A DNA stretch of 64,000 nucleotides, taken from assembly GCA_033032865.1 (NCBI GenBank), contig JAWHQI010000278.1, positions 496,001 through 560,000 on the forward strand. Reading direction: 5' to 3'. Shown here one piece after another: positions 1-10,435 of the stretch. The position numbers and the translations under genes are program-made. Position 1 is the stretch's first letter. Each line of letters begins with the position of its first letter. Source of the stretch: Dactylorhiza incarnata (taxonomy: Eukaryota > Streptophyta > Magnoliopsida > Asparagales > Orchidaceae). The notes beneath the pieces were generated by a model. The model searched no databases, had not been told where the DNA came from, and saw only the letters and a list, made by a program, of their open reading frames with translations.

Positions 1-1
1 C

Positions 2-289
2 TCCCTTATGTGTGATCTGGATTTAAGTGAGCCTAATCCTATCCGTTTGTGTTGTGACAACAAAGCTGCAATCAGTATTGCCAACAACCTCGTTCAGCAC
101 GATTGCACCAAACATATTGAAGTAGCCAGACACTTCATTAAGGAGAATATCGAAAAGAAGATTATATGTATTCCTTTTGTTCCTTCAGAAGGACAATTAG
201 TTGATATTATTACTAAAAGTCTCGGGGGGAATGCTTTCTGTGTTTGTATTAACAAGTTGCGTATGAGAAATATAACATGCCCAACTTGA
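2..289 (+). pseudogene. Ty1/copia RNase H C-terminus (partial)
   Basis: This is the last 95 or so codons of a copia polyprotein whose start lies left of the window. The residues CDNKAAISIANN followed by KHIEVARHFIKE and a (V)DIITKSL segment are the classic copia RNase H end, where the last block is normally ADxxTKxL. The frame stops at 287-289 and runs directly into a purine-rich tract and an LTR. It is a fragment only because of the window edge; this part has no internal break. RNase H would degrade the RNA strand of the RNA/DNA hybrid during reverse transcription. Confidence 0.85.
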
Positions 290-296
290 GGGGGAG
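288..296 (+). promoter_or_regulatory. Polypurine tract of the copia element at window start
   Basis: GAGGGGGAG lies between the pol stop codon and the TGTTAGAA that opens the LTR. This is the expected position and composition of the plus-strand primer of an LTR retrotransposon. Confidence 0.65.
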
Positions 297-1015
297 TGTT
301 AGAATGAAATTAAATATGTTGTATTTTTCCCATCTTATATGTAAGGTGGGGCTCCTCTATTGAAGGTAACCACATTATTATTTTCCCACTTTAACAATCG
401 ACATATTTAAATTTGAATTATTAGTTAAATAATAAACTAATTCCAAGTGGCGGAGACTTAGAGATTTGTCTTTGATTGAGTTCGTAGTTCGCGATGGCGT
501 TTTCCTTTTCAAATTAATGGGGACTTAATGCATAAATGTCAATACGCCTAAATTGCATAATGATGAAATTGATTTTAGGGTTTGCGGTTCTTTCCTATTA
601 AGGACTTACGACCCTCCTACCCCTCAAAATAAAAATCAAGACTCTCTCAGTGTCGCGCAGTAAGCCACAACTAGGGCTTGGGCGTGCAGTGTCGTCGTCT
701 GGAGCCGAGGAGCGTATCCCTTCCTTCGATCGAGGTCGCCGACTCTTTTCCCATCTCCCGAAGGCTTCGACGATCCTTCCTCGGCATTCTTGAGGCTTGA
801 CGACACATAAGTGGCGACCTATTCTTGTGTTCTCGTCGCTCCTGCATAGGTAACGACCGTTTCTCCTTTTTTAATCCAATCAGTGGCCTTATTCATTCCA
901 GTTAAGGGTTTCCAATTAGATTATGTTGGATTACGCAGTTGATTGCTTAGGACAGTCGGGTTCCTGCATCGGCATCTTTTATTAAGTTCTGCCCTTGTCC
1001 GTTACTCCTCCAACA
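297..1015 (+). repeat. Probable 3' LTR of the copia element at window start
   Basis: The block begins TGTTAGAA right after the polypurine tract. It is proposed to end at CTCCAACA (1008-1015), giving a TG...CA element of about 719 bp with short inverted ends. The partner LTR is outside the window, so the right boundary is inferred from the terminal motif only. The segment holds no ORF. Confidence 0.45.
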
Positions 1016-1500
1016 GTCGATTCCTTGCATACTAAATTTCATCTTGAGGAAGGGGTAAGTGTTTCCTTTCTCTTTTTCTTAGAAATCGGTATGATAATAG
1101 AATGAGAGGTGAAGTGCGGTATTACAAGGGTCCTGGAAAATACGGCCTTGATACTAGCTATCATATACTATATAGAATAGATGCACTTGTCTTATCTCAA
1201 AGTAAAGTACATGAGTCTATCGTCATCATCAAATATATATTATATAGGATGCGAGAGCAACGTATAGGCTCCGTTCGTTTGGCAGGAAATGAGATGTAGG
1301 AATTAGAATTGACCCAATTCTGATTCCCGTAGAAATTGGAATTGAAGTTAATTCCAATTCTGTTGTTCGGCTAAATGCAGGAATTTTGTCACAGGAATTG
1401 GAATTAGAAATTCCACTGTTCGGCTGCATATTGGAATTCAGACGATGGAATTGATATTTACACACACACCAAAACATAGATTTCTTCAAGGTCATCAGAA
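1016..1500. other. Unassigned AT-rich stretch with a transposon-like end
   Basis: No gene is visible. Position 1268 onward reads GGCTCCGTTCGTTTGGCAGG, the type of terminus seen on plant Harbinger and hAT-like MITEs. It is followed by several GGAATT-rich short repeats and three copies of TGTTCGGC. I could not find a matching inverted end, so it is not called as a complete element. A 16-bp perfect stem (1473-1488 with 1502-1517) closes the stretch. Confidence 0.35.
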
Positions 1501-1519
1501 ATGAAGAAATCTATGTTCG

Positions 1520-2275
1520 GCGCGCATTTTTTCTCCGGGGCGCATAATTTCCGTCGGGGAGCGCATTTTTCTGCCGACACCCATTTTTTGCCATGATGTG
1601 CATTTCCTGCCCGGGCGCACATTATTTCCGCATGGGCGCGCATTTTCTCCATGGTACCCATTTTCTCCCGTGTGCAGATTTTTCACCCCGATGCAAATTT
1701 CCGCCCATGCGCGCATTATTCCGCCCGGACGCGCATTTTTCGTCGGGCGTGCATTTTCTTCCCGGACGCAAAATTTCCACCCGCTGCGCCCACAATTTTT
1801 CCCCGATCCCGCATTTTTCCGCCCGAGCGAGCATTTTTCTGCCTTTGCTTACATTTTTACGCCCGGGCATGCATTTTTCAGCAATGGCGTGCATTTTTCT
1901 TCCCGGGCATGCATTTTCCGCACGGGCGAGCATTTTTTGCACGGGCGTGCCCGGGCGAGAAAATGTACGCCCGGGCAAAAATTGCGCACACGGGCGAAAA
2001 ATGCGCGCCCGGGCAAAAATATGCGCGACCTGGGGAAAATGCGCGTTCGGGTCAAAAACTCACGCCCGGGCTAAATATGCGCGACCGACGAAAAAAAGCG
2101 CGCCAAGTCAGAAAAATGCGAGACTGCGCAGAAAATACGAGCTCGGGCTGAAAATACGCGCTCGGGCGAAAAATGTGCGCCCAGGCTGAAAATGCGCTCC
2201 CGGACTAAAAAAGCGCGCCCCGGCGTAAAATGCGCGCCCGGGCGAAAATTGTGCACCCGGGAGGAAAAATACGCA
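1520..2275. repeat. Palindromic array of GCCCGGGC / CATTTTTC repeats
   Basis: About 750 bp are built from imperfect units of roughly 20-25 bp. Left of about 1955 each unit reads GGGCGxGCATTTTTC. Right of about 1955 the units appear as the reverse complement, GAAAAATGCGCGCCCGGGC. The block is thus a tandem array fused head-to-head to an inverted copy of itself, resembling a foldback element. Six long overlapping ORFs cross it on both strands, but they only reflect the lack of stops in this repeat. No transposase is present. Confidence 0.7.
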
Positions 2276-2544
2276 GCACAGGTTTTGACCTTTATATGGT
2301 CGGCCTTGACCTTTCTATGGTGGGTGGGCCCACTTTCAACATTTTTCAATAATGTAATGTAACTATTTGATCTCTAATTGAAAACTAGAATAAAGAAGTT
2401 ATACCCTAGCATTTAGGTCAAAGGGGAAACAAATTCTTAAAAATAGTTATGTAAATGGTATTGCATTTGGGCCATCATACAGTAAATAGAAGGTGATTTT
2501 TATACTAGAACAAACAAAGAACATTAATTATGAAATTTTGTTAC
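2276..2544 (-). other. Intron sequence of the glycyl-tRNA synthetase gene
   Basis: AT-rich sequence with no ORF. On the minus strand it follows the GTAACA donor of the exon ending at 2545. The next exon is not found before the window start, so this intron exceeds 2.5 kb and contains the copia fragment and the palindromic array. Confidence 0.6.
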
Positions 2545-2608
2545 CTAATGCAGACAGGCTATGGACGAAGAGCTTTTGCGCATTCCCAGGATCAGGCTTT
2601 AAGATGAC
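2545..2608 (-). CDS. EDD1: Glycyl-tRNA synthetase alpha region, fourth visible exon
   Basis: The exon encodes VILKPDPGNAQKLFVHSL then SAL plus one base of the next codon (Gly expected). The bacterial alpha subunit has the same block, FQV(V/L)IKPSPDN followed by a G(S)LxxLG segment. The acceptor TTGGCAG and the donor TTAG/GTAACA are both canonical. Only 83 bp separate it from the preceding exon; this is the only short intron visible in the gene. It is too short to appear as a stand-alone ORF. Confidence 0.9.
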
Positions 2609-2691
2609 CTGCCAATTCGAAAAAGCGAAAGATAGTAGTAACCAGGACGAGCTCACACACTGGGCTACATAAAACAGTGTATCCACTGAAC

Positions 2692-2773
2692 CTGAAACTG
2701 GGTGTGGCGTTGGAGTCTGTTAGGATTATCCCCAAAACGGCTGTCATCTGGTCGTATGCTAGGTTCAACGTAC
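2692..2773 (-). CDS. EDD1: Glycyl-tRNA synthetase alpha region, third visible exon
   Basis: The exon supplies the last base of an Ala codon and then [18 protein letters not shown] continuing RLQRHTQFQ. The RPxDxRxGxNPNRLQ block is the hallmark of the class II alpha2beta2-type glycyl-tRNA synthetase alpha subunit and lies in its catalytic core. The acceptor reads CATAAAG/G and the donor CAG/GTTCAG. The preceding exon ends in GC, so the junction restores GCG (Ala) before TAC (Tyr), matching the conserved W-N-V-A-Y order. The intron on its 5' side is 12,746 bp long and holds copia elements A and B' and a Harbinger transposon. Confidence 0.93.
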
Positions 2774-3346
2774 CTTTATGAAAAAACCAACATTACTTAA
2801 ACTTATTAAACAGCAAAAAATCATGGAATATAATTTCTAGTTCACTTTCAGAAAAGGTAATATGGTGAGCAAATTAAAAAACAACCTGCAATCCAACACT
2901 ACAATCTATTCTACTGAAAGTAAGAGCAAATGGTAACACAGCAGCATCAACCAAGCTGTAAGAAATAGATCAGAATAAAAGTGTGCTTTGGATGAAGCAT
3001 AAAAATTCAGAATAACGCCACTTGAGCATTTGAGTATGATTGTAATGAAAATGTATAACCTTATATAGAGCCTAAGCAAACAAATTGAATGAAGTAGAAA
3101 AAAAATCTGCTAAAATAAAAAAAATGAAATAAGATAATTATCCCAAGGAATTGGTCACTGCGTTGTCAATTAGATATATGATAATCTAAAAATTGGCAGC
3201 AAGTGTCTATCGGAGAAAAAAAACAGTATAAGGCAATTGACTCAGTGGCATGCTGAGAAACTAAGAATGAAGAATCCAGCAATGAATAGTTTTGTTGAAA
3301 TGTGTAAAACAGGTAAACTAGAACTAACACCTTTAATAGCAATAAG
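2774..3346 (-). other. Intron of the glycyl-tRNA synthetase gene left of the copia insertions
   Basis: About 570 bp of AT-rich sequence without ORFs or repeats that I can recognise. It lies between the acceptor of the exon at 2692-2773 and the TGTTC that opens copia B'. I read it as original intron sequence. Confidence 0.6.
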
Positions 3347-3352
3347 TGTTCG

Positions 3353-3453
3353 TGTTGGCGTGTATCAGAGGTGTGATGTGCGTTTAGGAGTGGTGTGCAT
3401 GTAAAGGTACATGTATGTATGTGTTAATAGAAATGAAAAGCCCTAATTCCACA
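3353..3453 (+). repeat. 5' LTR of copia A
   Basis: Starts TGTTGGCGTGTATCAGAGG and ends CTAATTCCACA. Compared with the 3' copy it lacks 17 bp (CTTGTAGAGGTATATAT), which removes the only TATA-like stretch. Confidence 0.9.
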
Positions 3454-3465
3454 TGGTATCAGAGG
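3454..3465 (+). promoter_or_regulatory. Primer binding site of copia A
   Basis: TGGTATCAGAGG directly abuts the 5' LTR. It matches the TGGTATCAGAGC complement of initiator-Met tRNA except for the last base. Confidence 0.85.
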
Positions 3466-3467
3466 TA

Positions 3468-4150
3468 GGTTAGGGAGCCGCTAGAGCATCGACTACGGCG
3501 ATCGTCGCTGAAGACTCGTCGAGGGCTGGTAAGGTTGGTCTCGAGCATCGACGACGATGATCGTCGTTGAAGACTCGTCGAGGACTGGTAAGGGAGCCGT
3601 TGGAGCATCGACAACGACGATCGTCGCTGAACGTGGAGCTCTCGTCGACGACTAGATCTCGCCACTGGAGGTTGAAGTTCTCGTGGAGTTCCCGTCGCTT
3701 GTTCTCGTGGAGTTTCGTCGTTGGAGCCCCTTTGACGACGACACTCGACGAAGAGGTTGGGTTTTCCCGTCGCTGGTTCTCGTGGAGTTGAAGTACCCGT
3801 GGAGTTCCCGTCGTTGGAGCCCCTTCGACGACGACACTCGACGAAGAGGTTGGGTTCTCTCGACGACACTCGACGAAACAACTCTCGACGAACGACACTC
3901 GACGAGCGGGAGCTCTCGACAGTAGCGCTCACGACACTGGGAGCTCTCGACGAAGGCACTCGACGAACGGGCTGATTGCACTCGACGAATCAGCTGCACT
4001 CAATGATTGCTCTCGACGGTTTCTGAATAAGGGGGCTTGTGTTTGCCTGATTGCTCTCGAAGGCACTCGATGATTGCAATAGGTTTCTAAATAAGGGGGC
4101 ATGTGTTTGCCTGATTGCAATCTCCTCCAGCTAAGGGGGCCTGTGTTTAC
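3468..4150 (+). repeat. GTCGA-rich leader repeats of copia A
   Basis: The untranslated leader is built from tandem copies. Three units of about 65 bp (GGAGCCGxTxGAGCATCGAC...) span 3470-3640. A block of about 100 bp containing GACGACGACACTCGACGAAG occurs twice (3690-3860). AAGGGGGCxTGTGTTTGCCTG occurs three times near 4030-4160. The ORFs crossing the block on both strands change register at each repeat and are not genes. Confidence 0.7.
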
Positions 4151-4154
4151 TTGA

Positions 4155-5064
4155 TTGGTGTGGGCACTAGTAAGCGACGACGAAGAAAGGATGGAGGACG
4201 TCCTCAAGAAGTTGGACCCTGCAGAGGTGGTTACTTTGTTGAAGTTGTTGAGTTCATCACCCAGACCGGTGAAGTTGGACCTTCCACAGGTTGACCTGGA
4301 GCTCAAAGGACCGGCCACCTATCTGGGTTGGTCGCGTCGTGTGAGGAAGACCCTTACAGCGCAAAAGTTTGGGGGTTTCCTGATAGGGGAGTTGAAGAAG
4401 CCAGAGAACCCAACTGCAGGAGATGAGTGGGAATCAACACACATGACTGTGTTCGTGTGGCTTCTCAACTCGGTTGTCCCATCGATTGCTGCCAAGGTTG
4501 ATGGTCTGGAGACAGTCAAGGAGGTTTGGGATAGGCTGCGAAGTTCATATGACGGAGTGGGGAACACTCTCAGGGTCCCAGGTGAAGGGAGAAATTGATG
4601 ACACAGTTCAAGGTGAGAAGACTGTGCAGGAGTACGCATCAGAGTTAGAACAACTATGGGTGGACTATGACCATGCTTCTAGTGGTATGCGTTGCAGTGA
4701 CCCACAGTGTAAGGCTTCCAAGATTATAGTAGAAGAGAGGACCATGAGGTTCCTGAAGGGGTTAAATGAACAGTTCGATCAGAGGAGAGACTTACTTCTG
4801 TCGGGTGCGAAGATCCTTACTCTGTCAGAGACCATCACGGCCATGATTCAGGAGGAGACCCGGTTCAAACTCCAGGCAGGGATGGGATATTCCACTGTCG
4901 TAAAGTCCGCACTAGCGGCCACTGGCTCGGGTATTCTAAGACCACGAGAGGAAACATCACAGTGCTACAACTGCGGGGAGACAGGCCATTTGTTGTATGC
5001 TTGCCCCAGACCACCCAAGGAGGGGGATTTTGGTAGCCGTGGACGTGGTCGTGGACGTGGCTAG
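4155..5064 (+). pseudogene. Copia A Gag, frameshifted
   Basis: Gag would form the virus-like particle. The first frame (4155-4598) carries a copia gag domain with YLGWSRRVRKTLTAQKFGGF and VWDRLRSSYDG. The product continues in another frame from about 4590 (VQEYASELEQLWVDYD) after an indel. A complete CCHC zinc knuckle, CYNCGETGHLLYAC, lies near 4963-5004, followed by a GRGRGRG tail that meets a TAG stop at 5062-5064. The downstream frame resumes at once, so the stop separates Gag from the protease only formally. Confidence 0.85.
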
Positions 5065-5103
5065 GGTCGTGGTGGCAGAGGTGGCTATCGTGTCAATCTA
5101 GGC

Positions 5104-5769
5104 ATGAGTGGATGTGATGAGAAGGATGGTGTTATTTACACCGAGGAGGAGCAGACCCTACTGAGTATGATGAGCATGATGGAGGACCTCAAGAGGAAAC
5201 AAGCTGGTGAAGGAAGCAAGAGTGGAACCGGGGGGGCATCAGCTTCAGCTATGTATGCCCACCCTTCCAGGACATCTGATTGGATCGTTGACTCCGGTGC
5301 TTCGCGAGACGTGACAGGAGATGCAGGTGAGTTCTCCTCCTACACTCGCCTAGCTACAGCTGATAGCATCCAGACGGCAGATGGGACCTTTCAATCAGTG
5401 GTCGGTAAGGGCACGATCAATTCTACAGGTTCAATAAAACTATCCAATGTCCTGCATGCTCCTTTCCCAGTTAGCCTTCTATCCATTAGTTCCATAATCC
5501 TTCAGCTAAAATGTGTCGTTTATTTTGATATTCCCAAGGTGACCTTCCAGGAAAAAGGGACGAGGAGGATACTTGGGACTGGGACCTGGCATGACGGACT
5601 ATGGTATTTGGATCGGGAAGGATTGGACGTAGCTCTTATATCTATGGCGGGGGAGACAGAAGGAGGAGGAAAGAATATGAGTGCAGAGGATACGCTTCTA
5701 CTACATCACCAGCGTTTGGGGCATTCCTCTTTCGGCATTTTAGCCAGACTATTTCCTTTATTGTTTTAA
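5104..5769 (+). pseudogene. Copia A protease and GAG-pre-integrase segment
   Basis: The aspartic protease active site appears as DWIVDSGASRDVTGD (5278-5322), the copia form of DSG. A GAG-pre-integrase motif HHQRLGHSSFGIL closes the frame near 5740. The frame then runs into TAA at 5767, and integrase continues in other frames. The protease would process the polyprotein inside the particle. Confidence 0.8.
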
Positions 5770-6707
5770 AAAACAAATCAACATAAACTTGTATATGATG
5801 CATGCGACTTAGGCAAGCTTACTAGGAGCTCTTATGTTAGCACGGGACGTATAAGCTCTTCCTTTTTTGATGTTGTGCATTCTGACCTTTGGGGGCCCTG
5901 TGTCGTAAGCTTCTTGAATGGCTATAAATATTTTGTGATATTTTTTGATTGCGCCTCACGTGTCTCTTGGTTATATCTGATAAAAAATAAAAGTGAGGTT
6001 TTACATGTTTTCGGGACTTCCATAAGCATGTTCTAACACAGTACGGCAAAATGATAAAGGTATTAAGGTTGGACAATGGAACAGAGTACATTAATCGGGC
6101 ATTGGCAGAGTACCTATCAGCCCATGGGATACTGCATCAGACAACATGTGCATACACACCTGCACAGAATGGCGTGGCGGAGAGGAAAAACAGGCATCTG
6201 ATGGAGGTGGCAAGGAGTATGATGCTCCACATGAAAGTCTCTCAAAGCTTATGGGGGTATGTTGTGTTAACAGCAACACAATTGATCAACAGAATGTCAT
6301 CGCGTATTCTCGGGTGGAAATCCTTGTGTCAAAAGTTGCAAGGACATAATGGAGGGATGCTTCCATTAAAAGTTTTCGGTTGTGCGTGCTTTGTGAAGGA
6401 CAATAGACCGAGTGTTGGAAAGCTGGATGTGAAGGCACTCAGGTGTATCTTTGTAGGCTACTCTGGTACTCAGCAGGGGTACGTGTGCTGGAGTCCAGTC
6501 GAGAAGAGAAGTTTCGTGAGCCTGGATGTCCACTTCAGAGAGCTGGAGCAGTACTACCGACAGGAGGAGGCCCAACTCACACCAGAATTGCCAAATTCCA
6601 AAAGTATGAGGCGAGAGAGGAAAAGTGTGGTGACAAATCTGGAAGTATGGCATGAAGGAACAGTGGAGGAGCATGAGCGTAATGAAGAGCAGGAGGAGGA
6701 AGTGTGA
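5770..6707 (+). pseudogene. Copia A integrase, interrupted
   Basis: Integrase core residues appear across frame changes: HSDLWGP near 5880 (first Asp), LRLDNGTEYIN near 6063 (second Asp) and AQNGVAERKNRHLMEVARSM near 6160-6220 (catalytic Glu). Stop codons at about 5767 and 6033 break the upstream part. The C-terminal GKLDVKALRCIFVGYSGTQQ segment (6417-6480) is typical of copia. Confidence 0.85.
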
Positions 6708-7056
6708 GGCGTGAGGCCTACGGCTAAGGGGGAACTGCTTACATATCATAGGAGAGGGAAACTGACTGCAGAACCAGTACCCGTGCCTAGAATGTCAGTG
6801 CCTAGTCCCCCTTCAATGCCAGTCTCTACTCCTGGAGCACCTCCACCACCACAGTCATTTTCTGGTGAGACCATTCCCTCTACCCCTCCTTCTCCTACTA
6901 CCACGGTCCGGCGGACTACTCGCAGCAATGCGAGCAATCCTTTCGACAGATACGGTTGGGATCTTGCTTCTTTTGCCTCCTACGATAATATCTCTTCTTC
7001 TCATTGAGCATTCATTGCCTCTTTGGATAGTATTATTGTACCTAACAATTGGCAGG
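6708..7056 (+). pseudogene. Copia A integrase-RT linker
   Basis: A proline- and serine-rich linker (PSPPSMPVSTPGAPPPPQSF) followed by TTVRRTTRSNASNPFDRYGW. This low-complexity spacer is usual between integrase and RT in copia polyproteins. It lies in a frame different from integrase and has stops at both ends. Confidence 0.6.
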
Positions 7057-8583
7057 TTGCCAAAACTGATCCAAAATGGAAAGCAGCAATGAAGGAGGAG
7101 ATAAGAGCTCTTGAGAAGAACAAAACCTGGGAGCTGACAGCCTGACACACCTACCAAAGAACAAGAGGGTTGTCGGGTGCAAATGGGTTTTCACTTTGAA
7201 GCAAAACCTGGATGGTCTTGTCGAGCGCTATAAGGCTTGATTGGTTGCAAAGGGGTATAGCCAGACCTATGGCATCGATTACGACGAGACATTTGCACCC
7301 GTGGCTAAGATGAGCACCGTCCGAACTCTAATAAGCTTGGCAGCAAATGGTGGATGGAGGTTGCATCAACTAGATGTGAAGAATGTGTTTCTTCATGGAG
7401 AGCTAGCGGAGGAGGTGTACATGGAGATACCACCGGGGTTTGGCCCAACTGAGACCGAAGGCAAAGTCTGTAGACTGAAGAAGTCCCTCTATGGCTTGAA
7501 ACAGTCTCCTCGTGCATGGTTTGGCCGATTCAGGAAGACCATGATTGGGATGGGATACCGGCAGATCAATGTTGATCACACGGTGTTCTTCAGGGAAAAC
7601 GAAGGTCACCACATCACTATACTTGCGGTGTATGTGGATGACATGATCATCACAGGGGATGATGAGCAGGAGATCGTCCGTCTCAAGAAGGCGTTGGGCA
7701 AGGAGTTCGAAGTAAAGGATTTGGTTTTGCTAAGGTATTTCCTTGGGATTGTGATTGCCTATGGTGCAAAGGGAATTGTTCTATCCCAAAAAAGGTATGC
7801 CTTGGATCTCCTCACAGAGACAGGGACGTTGGGGTACAGGCCTGCTGCAACACCGATCGATCAGAAGTGTAAACTGGATGCTGAGGCAGGTGAACCAGTC
7901 GATCGAGAGATGTACCAGAAACTAGTTGGGAAGCTGATTTACTTGAGTCACACGCGTCCGAACATCTCCTTTGTCGTGAGTGTGGTGAGTCATTATATGC
8001 ATGACCCTAGGAAGGGCCGCATGGATATTGTGTACCAGATCCTTCGATACTTGAAGACTGCCCCTGGAAAGGGATTATTATTCAGAAGGAAAGGGCACAT
8101 GAAGATTGAGGGCTACTGTGACTCTGATTGGGCAAGCTGCATAGACGACAGGAGATCCATCACAAGCTATTGCATGTTTGTAGGAGGCAACTTGGTCTCC
8201 TGGAGGAGCAAGAAGCAATCAGTGGTGGCCAGATCGACAGCAGAGGCAGAATACCGAGCTATGGCATTGGAGGTTGCAGAACTTCTGTGGCTAAAGGGAA
8301 TGCTAATGGAGCTGAAATTGGATCGAGGAGATAAGATGAAGTTGTGGTGTGACAGCCAGGCAGCTATCAGTATTGCAAACAATCCAGTTCAACAAGGTAG
8401 GACCAAGCATATCGATATTGATAGGTTCTTCATAAAAGAGAGCTGGACAGTGGGCTACTGGAGCTTAGTTACATTGCGAGCAATGATCAGGCCGCAGATT
8501 GTTTGACCAAAGGGCTTAGCTCGAAGGACATGATTAGAAATTCCGACAAGATGGGTTTAGTAAATATCTTTCACCCATCTTGA
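7057..8583 (+). pseudogene. Copia A reverse transcriptase and RNase H
   Basis: Most of this region is one 421-codon open frame from 7241. RT blocks are GYSQTYGIDYDETFAPVAKM, QLDVKNVFLHGEL, KSLYGLKQSPRAWF and the catalytic AVYVDDMIITGD. RNase H follows with EGYCDSDWASC and WCDSQAAISIANN. Upstream, KWVFTLKQNLDG is separated by a TGA near 7238. Near 8440 a one-base shift moves the end into another frame, where AADCLTKGLSSKDM and a TGA at 8581-8583 complete the normal C-terminus. RT copies the element RNA into DNA; this copy is broken by at least one stop and one frameshift. Confidence 0.88.
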
Positions 8584-8587
8584 GGAG

Positions 8588-8705
8588 TGTTGGCGTGTAT
8601 TAGAGGTGTGATGTGCGTTTAGGAGTGGTGTGCGTGTAAAGGTCTTGTAGAGGTATATATACATGTATGTATGTGTTAATAGAAATGAGAAGCCCTAATT
8701 CCACA
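8588..8705 (+). repeat. 3' LTR of copia A
   Basis: Starts TGTTGGCGTG after the CCCATCTTGAGGAG tract and ends AATTCCACA. It contains GGTATATATACATG near 8651-8665, a plausible TATA element that is absent from the 5' copy. Confidence 0.9.
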
Positions 8706-9330
8706 GTTCAAAATTGTTAATTAAAAACAATCTTTCGTTAATATTTAATGGAGCTTGCATGATGTTTGGTGTTTGGGCTCCACATCATTGATGGGAAAAG
8801 CTCAAAATCAAAATTTAGGGAACTCCAAAATATGGAGGGAAATACTTTCATAAGAAATGAAGAGAGTTTAGTCCTACCTTGCCAATATAACTTAAATAAG
8901 TGGGTATATAAACAAATCCACTCATACATACTATGTTGAAAGAAACATAAGGAGAATCAATGAACCACACACGCGCGCTCACGCACCGCACTGGACCGGA
9001 TTTCGGATTTGGGATTTGAGGAATAATTGAATTGTATTTTTTGTACAAATAGTTTTGACACTTTGAAAATATTAAATTCCACAAATTCATGTGTCGAATA
9101 GCATTCAACGTGCGTCGAATACATTTTGACGTACGTCGAATCCGTGAGTCGATTTCTTCAGAACGAAACTGTGCGTCGAACTCTCCCGCGTATGAATTGA
9201 TGTGCATCGATTTCTCTTGAGCCAACATTTCGACGTATGTCGAGTTCTGCCTCTTTCCACCATACGTCGCTTTCTTCCTAACGTCGATTTTCTTACGTCG
9301 TTATGAAACCGCCTAGTACCAGTGAGAACT
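8706..9330 (+). repeat. LTR of copia B' (remainder)
   Basis: Matches the copia B LTR (58311 on) in order: TTTAATGGAGCTT, GATGAAAAGCTC-like, GAGGGAAATACTTTCATAAG, GGTATATAAAC, ACCACACxCGCGC, GGACCGGATTTCGGATTTGG, and CGTCGA-rich repeats. It is much shorter than the 1.4-kb LTR of B because the 22-bp repeats and a downstream block are missing. It joins the leader near 9310. Confidence 0.7.
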
Positions 9331-9458
9331 CATCATTGAGTATTCTTTGGGAAGTCTAAGAATAACAAGATAATAAAATCAAATAATCAAAATAATTTTG
9401 TTTATTTTCATTAGTACGGTAATTAATTATATGTATTTTAAATTTCAGAAATTCATAA

Positions 9459-9935
9459 TGACATCTCGTTCTGATGACTCCGTCAGGATCAAACCCGAAA
9501 AGATTAATGGAAATGGTTTTTGTCGTTGGCAAGCGCAAGCAGAATATTTGTTGAATACTTTAGGTCTGATATCCGCCATCTTAGTGTTTTGTCCGACAGC
9601 GTTATAATCTCGACAATGCGGGTATAGAACGCCACAATGTCTCAAACTTCCACAAATTCAAGATTGATGCCTCCAAGCCTATCAATCCTCAACTCCATCA
9701 ACTTGATGAAATGCTATCCAAAATCCAAGCCGATGGCTTCATCCTCTCCAAAAAATATTTAGTAGCATGTCTTATAGATTTCTTTTCTGATTTATGGTCT
9801 GGATTTAGCACTAAACTTAGGCATGACCAATCCAACATTACTTAGGTTCAAATCCAAAATGTTATCCGCATAGAGGAAGAACAAAAGAATAAGAATTTCA
9901 AAGCCCCCAAATCCTAAAGTCAATCTCATTGAGGT
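9459..9935 (+). pseudogene. Copia B' Gag, 5' part
   Basis: Begins MTSRSDDSVRIKPEKINGNG and keeps the FCRWQAQAEYLLNTLG block shared with copia B (MASRSEDF...). A deletion near 9590 removes the segment that B carries at about 60093-60355, and later stops break the frame. The gag text continues after the Harbinger insertion at 13644. No product is expected. Confidence 0.75.
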
Positions 9936-10435
9936 CCCGTTTGGTTCGGCTGATTCCCTCTGGTGCGTCTGGACAGAAAGGCGGTTATGTCAAATGATGC
10001 GTTTGGTTCGGCAGTTCCCTTCAAACGTCGTTTTTTAAAAACACACGTCTCTTTTATTACGCTAGCCAGTCTTCCTTCCTCCAGTCCAGACGCGTGTTCG
10101 GGCGACTCTAGCTTTTTCTGCAAGCAGAGAGTCCAGACAACGGTTCCCTTCTTCTTCGTTGAGCCACCAGTGTTCCAGTCGACGGGATTGTCGGCTAGTT
10201 CGTTCCCGTATTCTCCCGATTTTAGGTAAAACTCCTCCCTTTTTCAATTTTATATTTAATGGTGGAATGTTATAGTAGATTTATGGTGGATCTTGAATTT
10301 TTTTTGTTTGGTGGTTTGTTTTGAAGAATGTTAGGTTTTTTCAATTGTTTTAGGGATTTTTTGATGATTGTGGTTTTTATTACATTTATTTTGATGATTG
10401 TTAGGTTTATTTTGATGATTGTGTTTTTTTTGCGG

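Larger units (their letters stand above)
3353..8705 (+). mobile_element. Ty1/copia element A with very short LTRs
   Basis: The 101-bp LTR at 3353-3453 and the 118-bp LTR at 8588-8705 are nearly identical apart from a 17-bp deletion in the first. A 12-base initiator-Met primer site follows the 5' LTR. Internal order is leader repeats, gag, protease, integrase, RT and RNase H, as in Ty1/copia. Flanks GTTCG (3348-3352) and GTTCA (8706-8710) are a probable 5-bp target duplication with one change. Several frameshifts and stops make it non-functional as read here. Confidence 0.9.

Noticed and set aside
1593..2189. 198-codon ORF and five overlapping ORFs
   Set aside because: They lie entirely in the palindromic short-repeat array and exist on both strands and in several frames; composition is repeat-driven.
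3459..3999. Ser/Arg-rich ORFs on both strands
   Set aside because: They cross the GTCGA tandem leader repeats of copia A and lack any domain.
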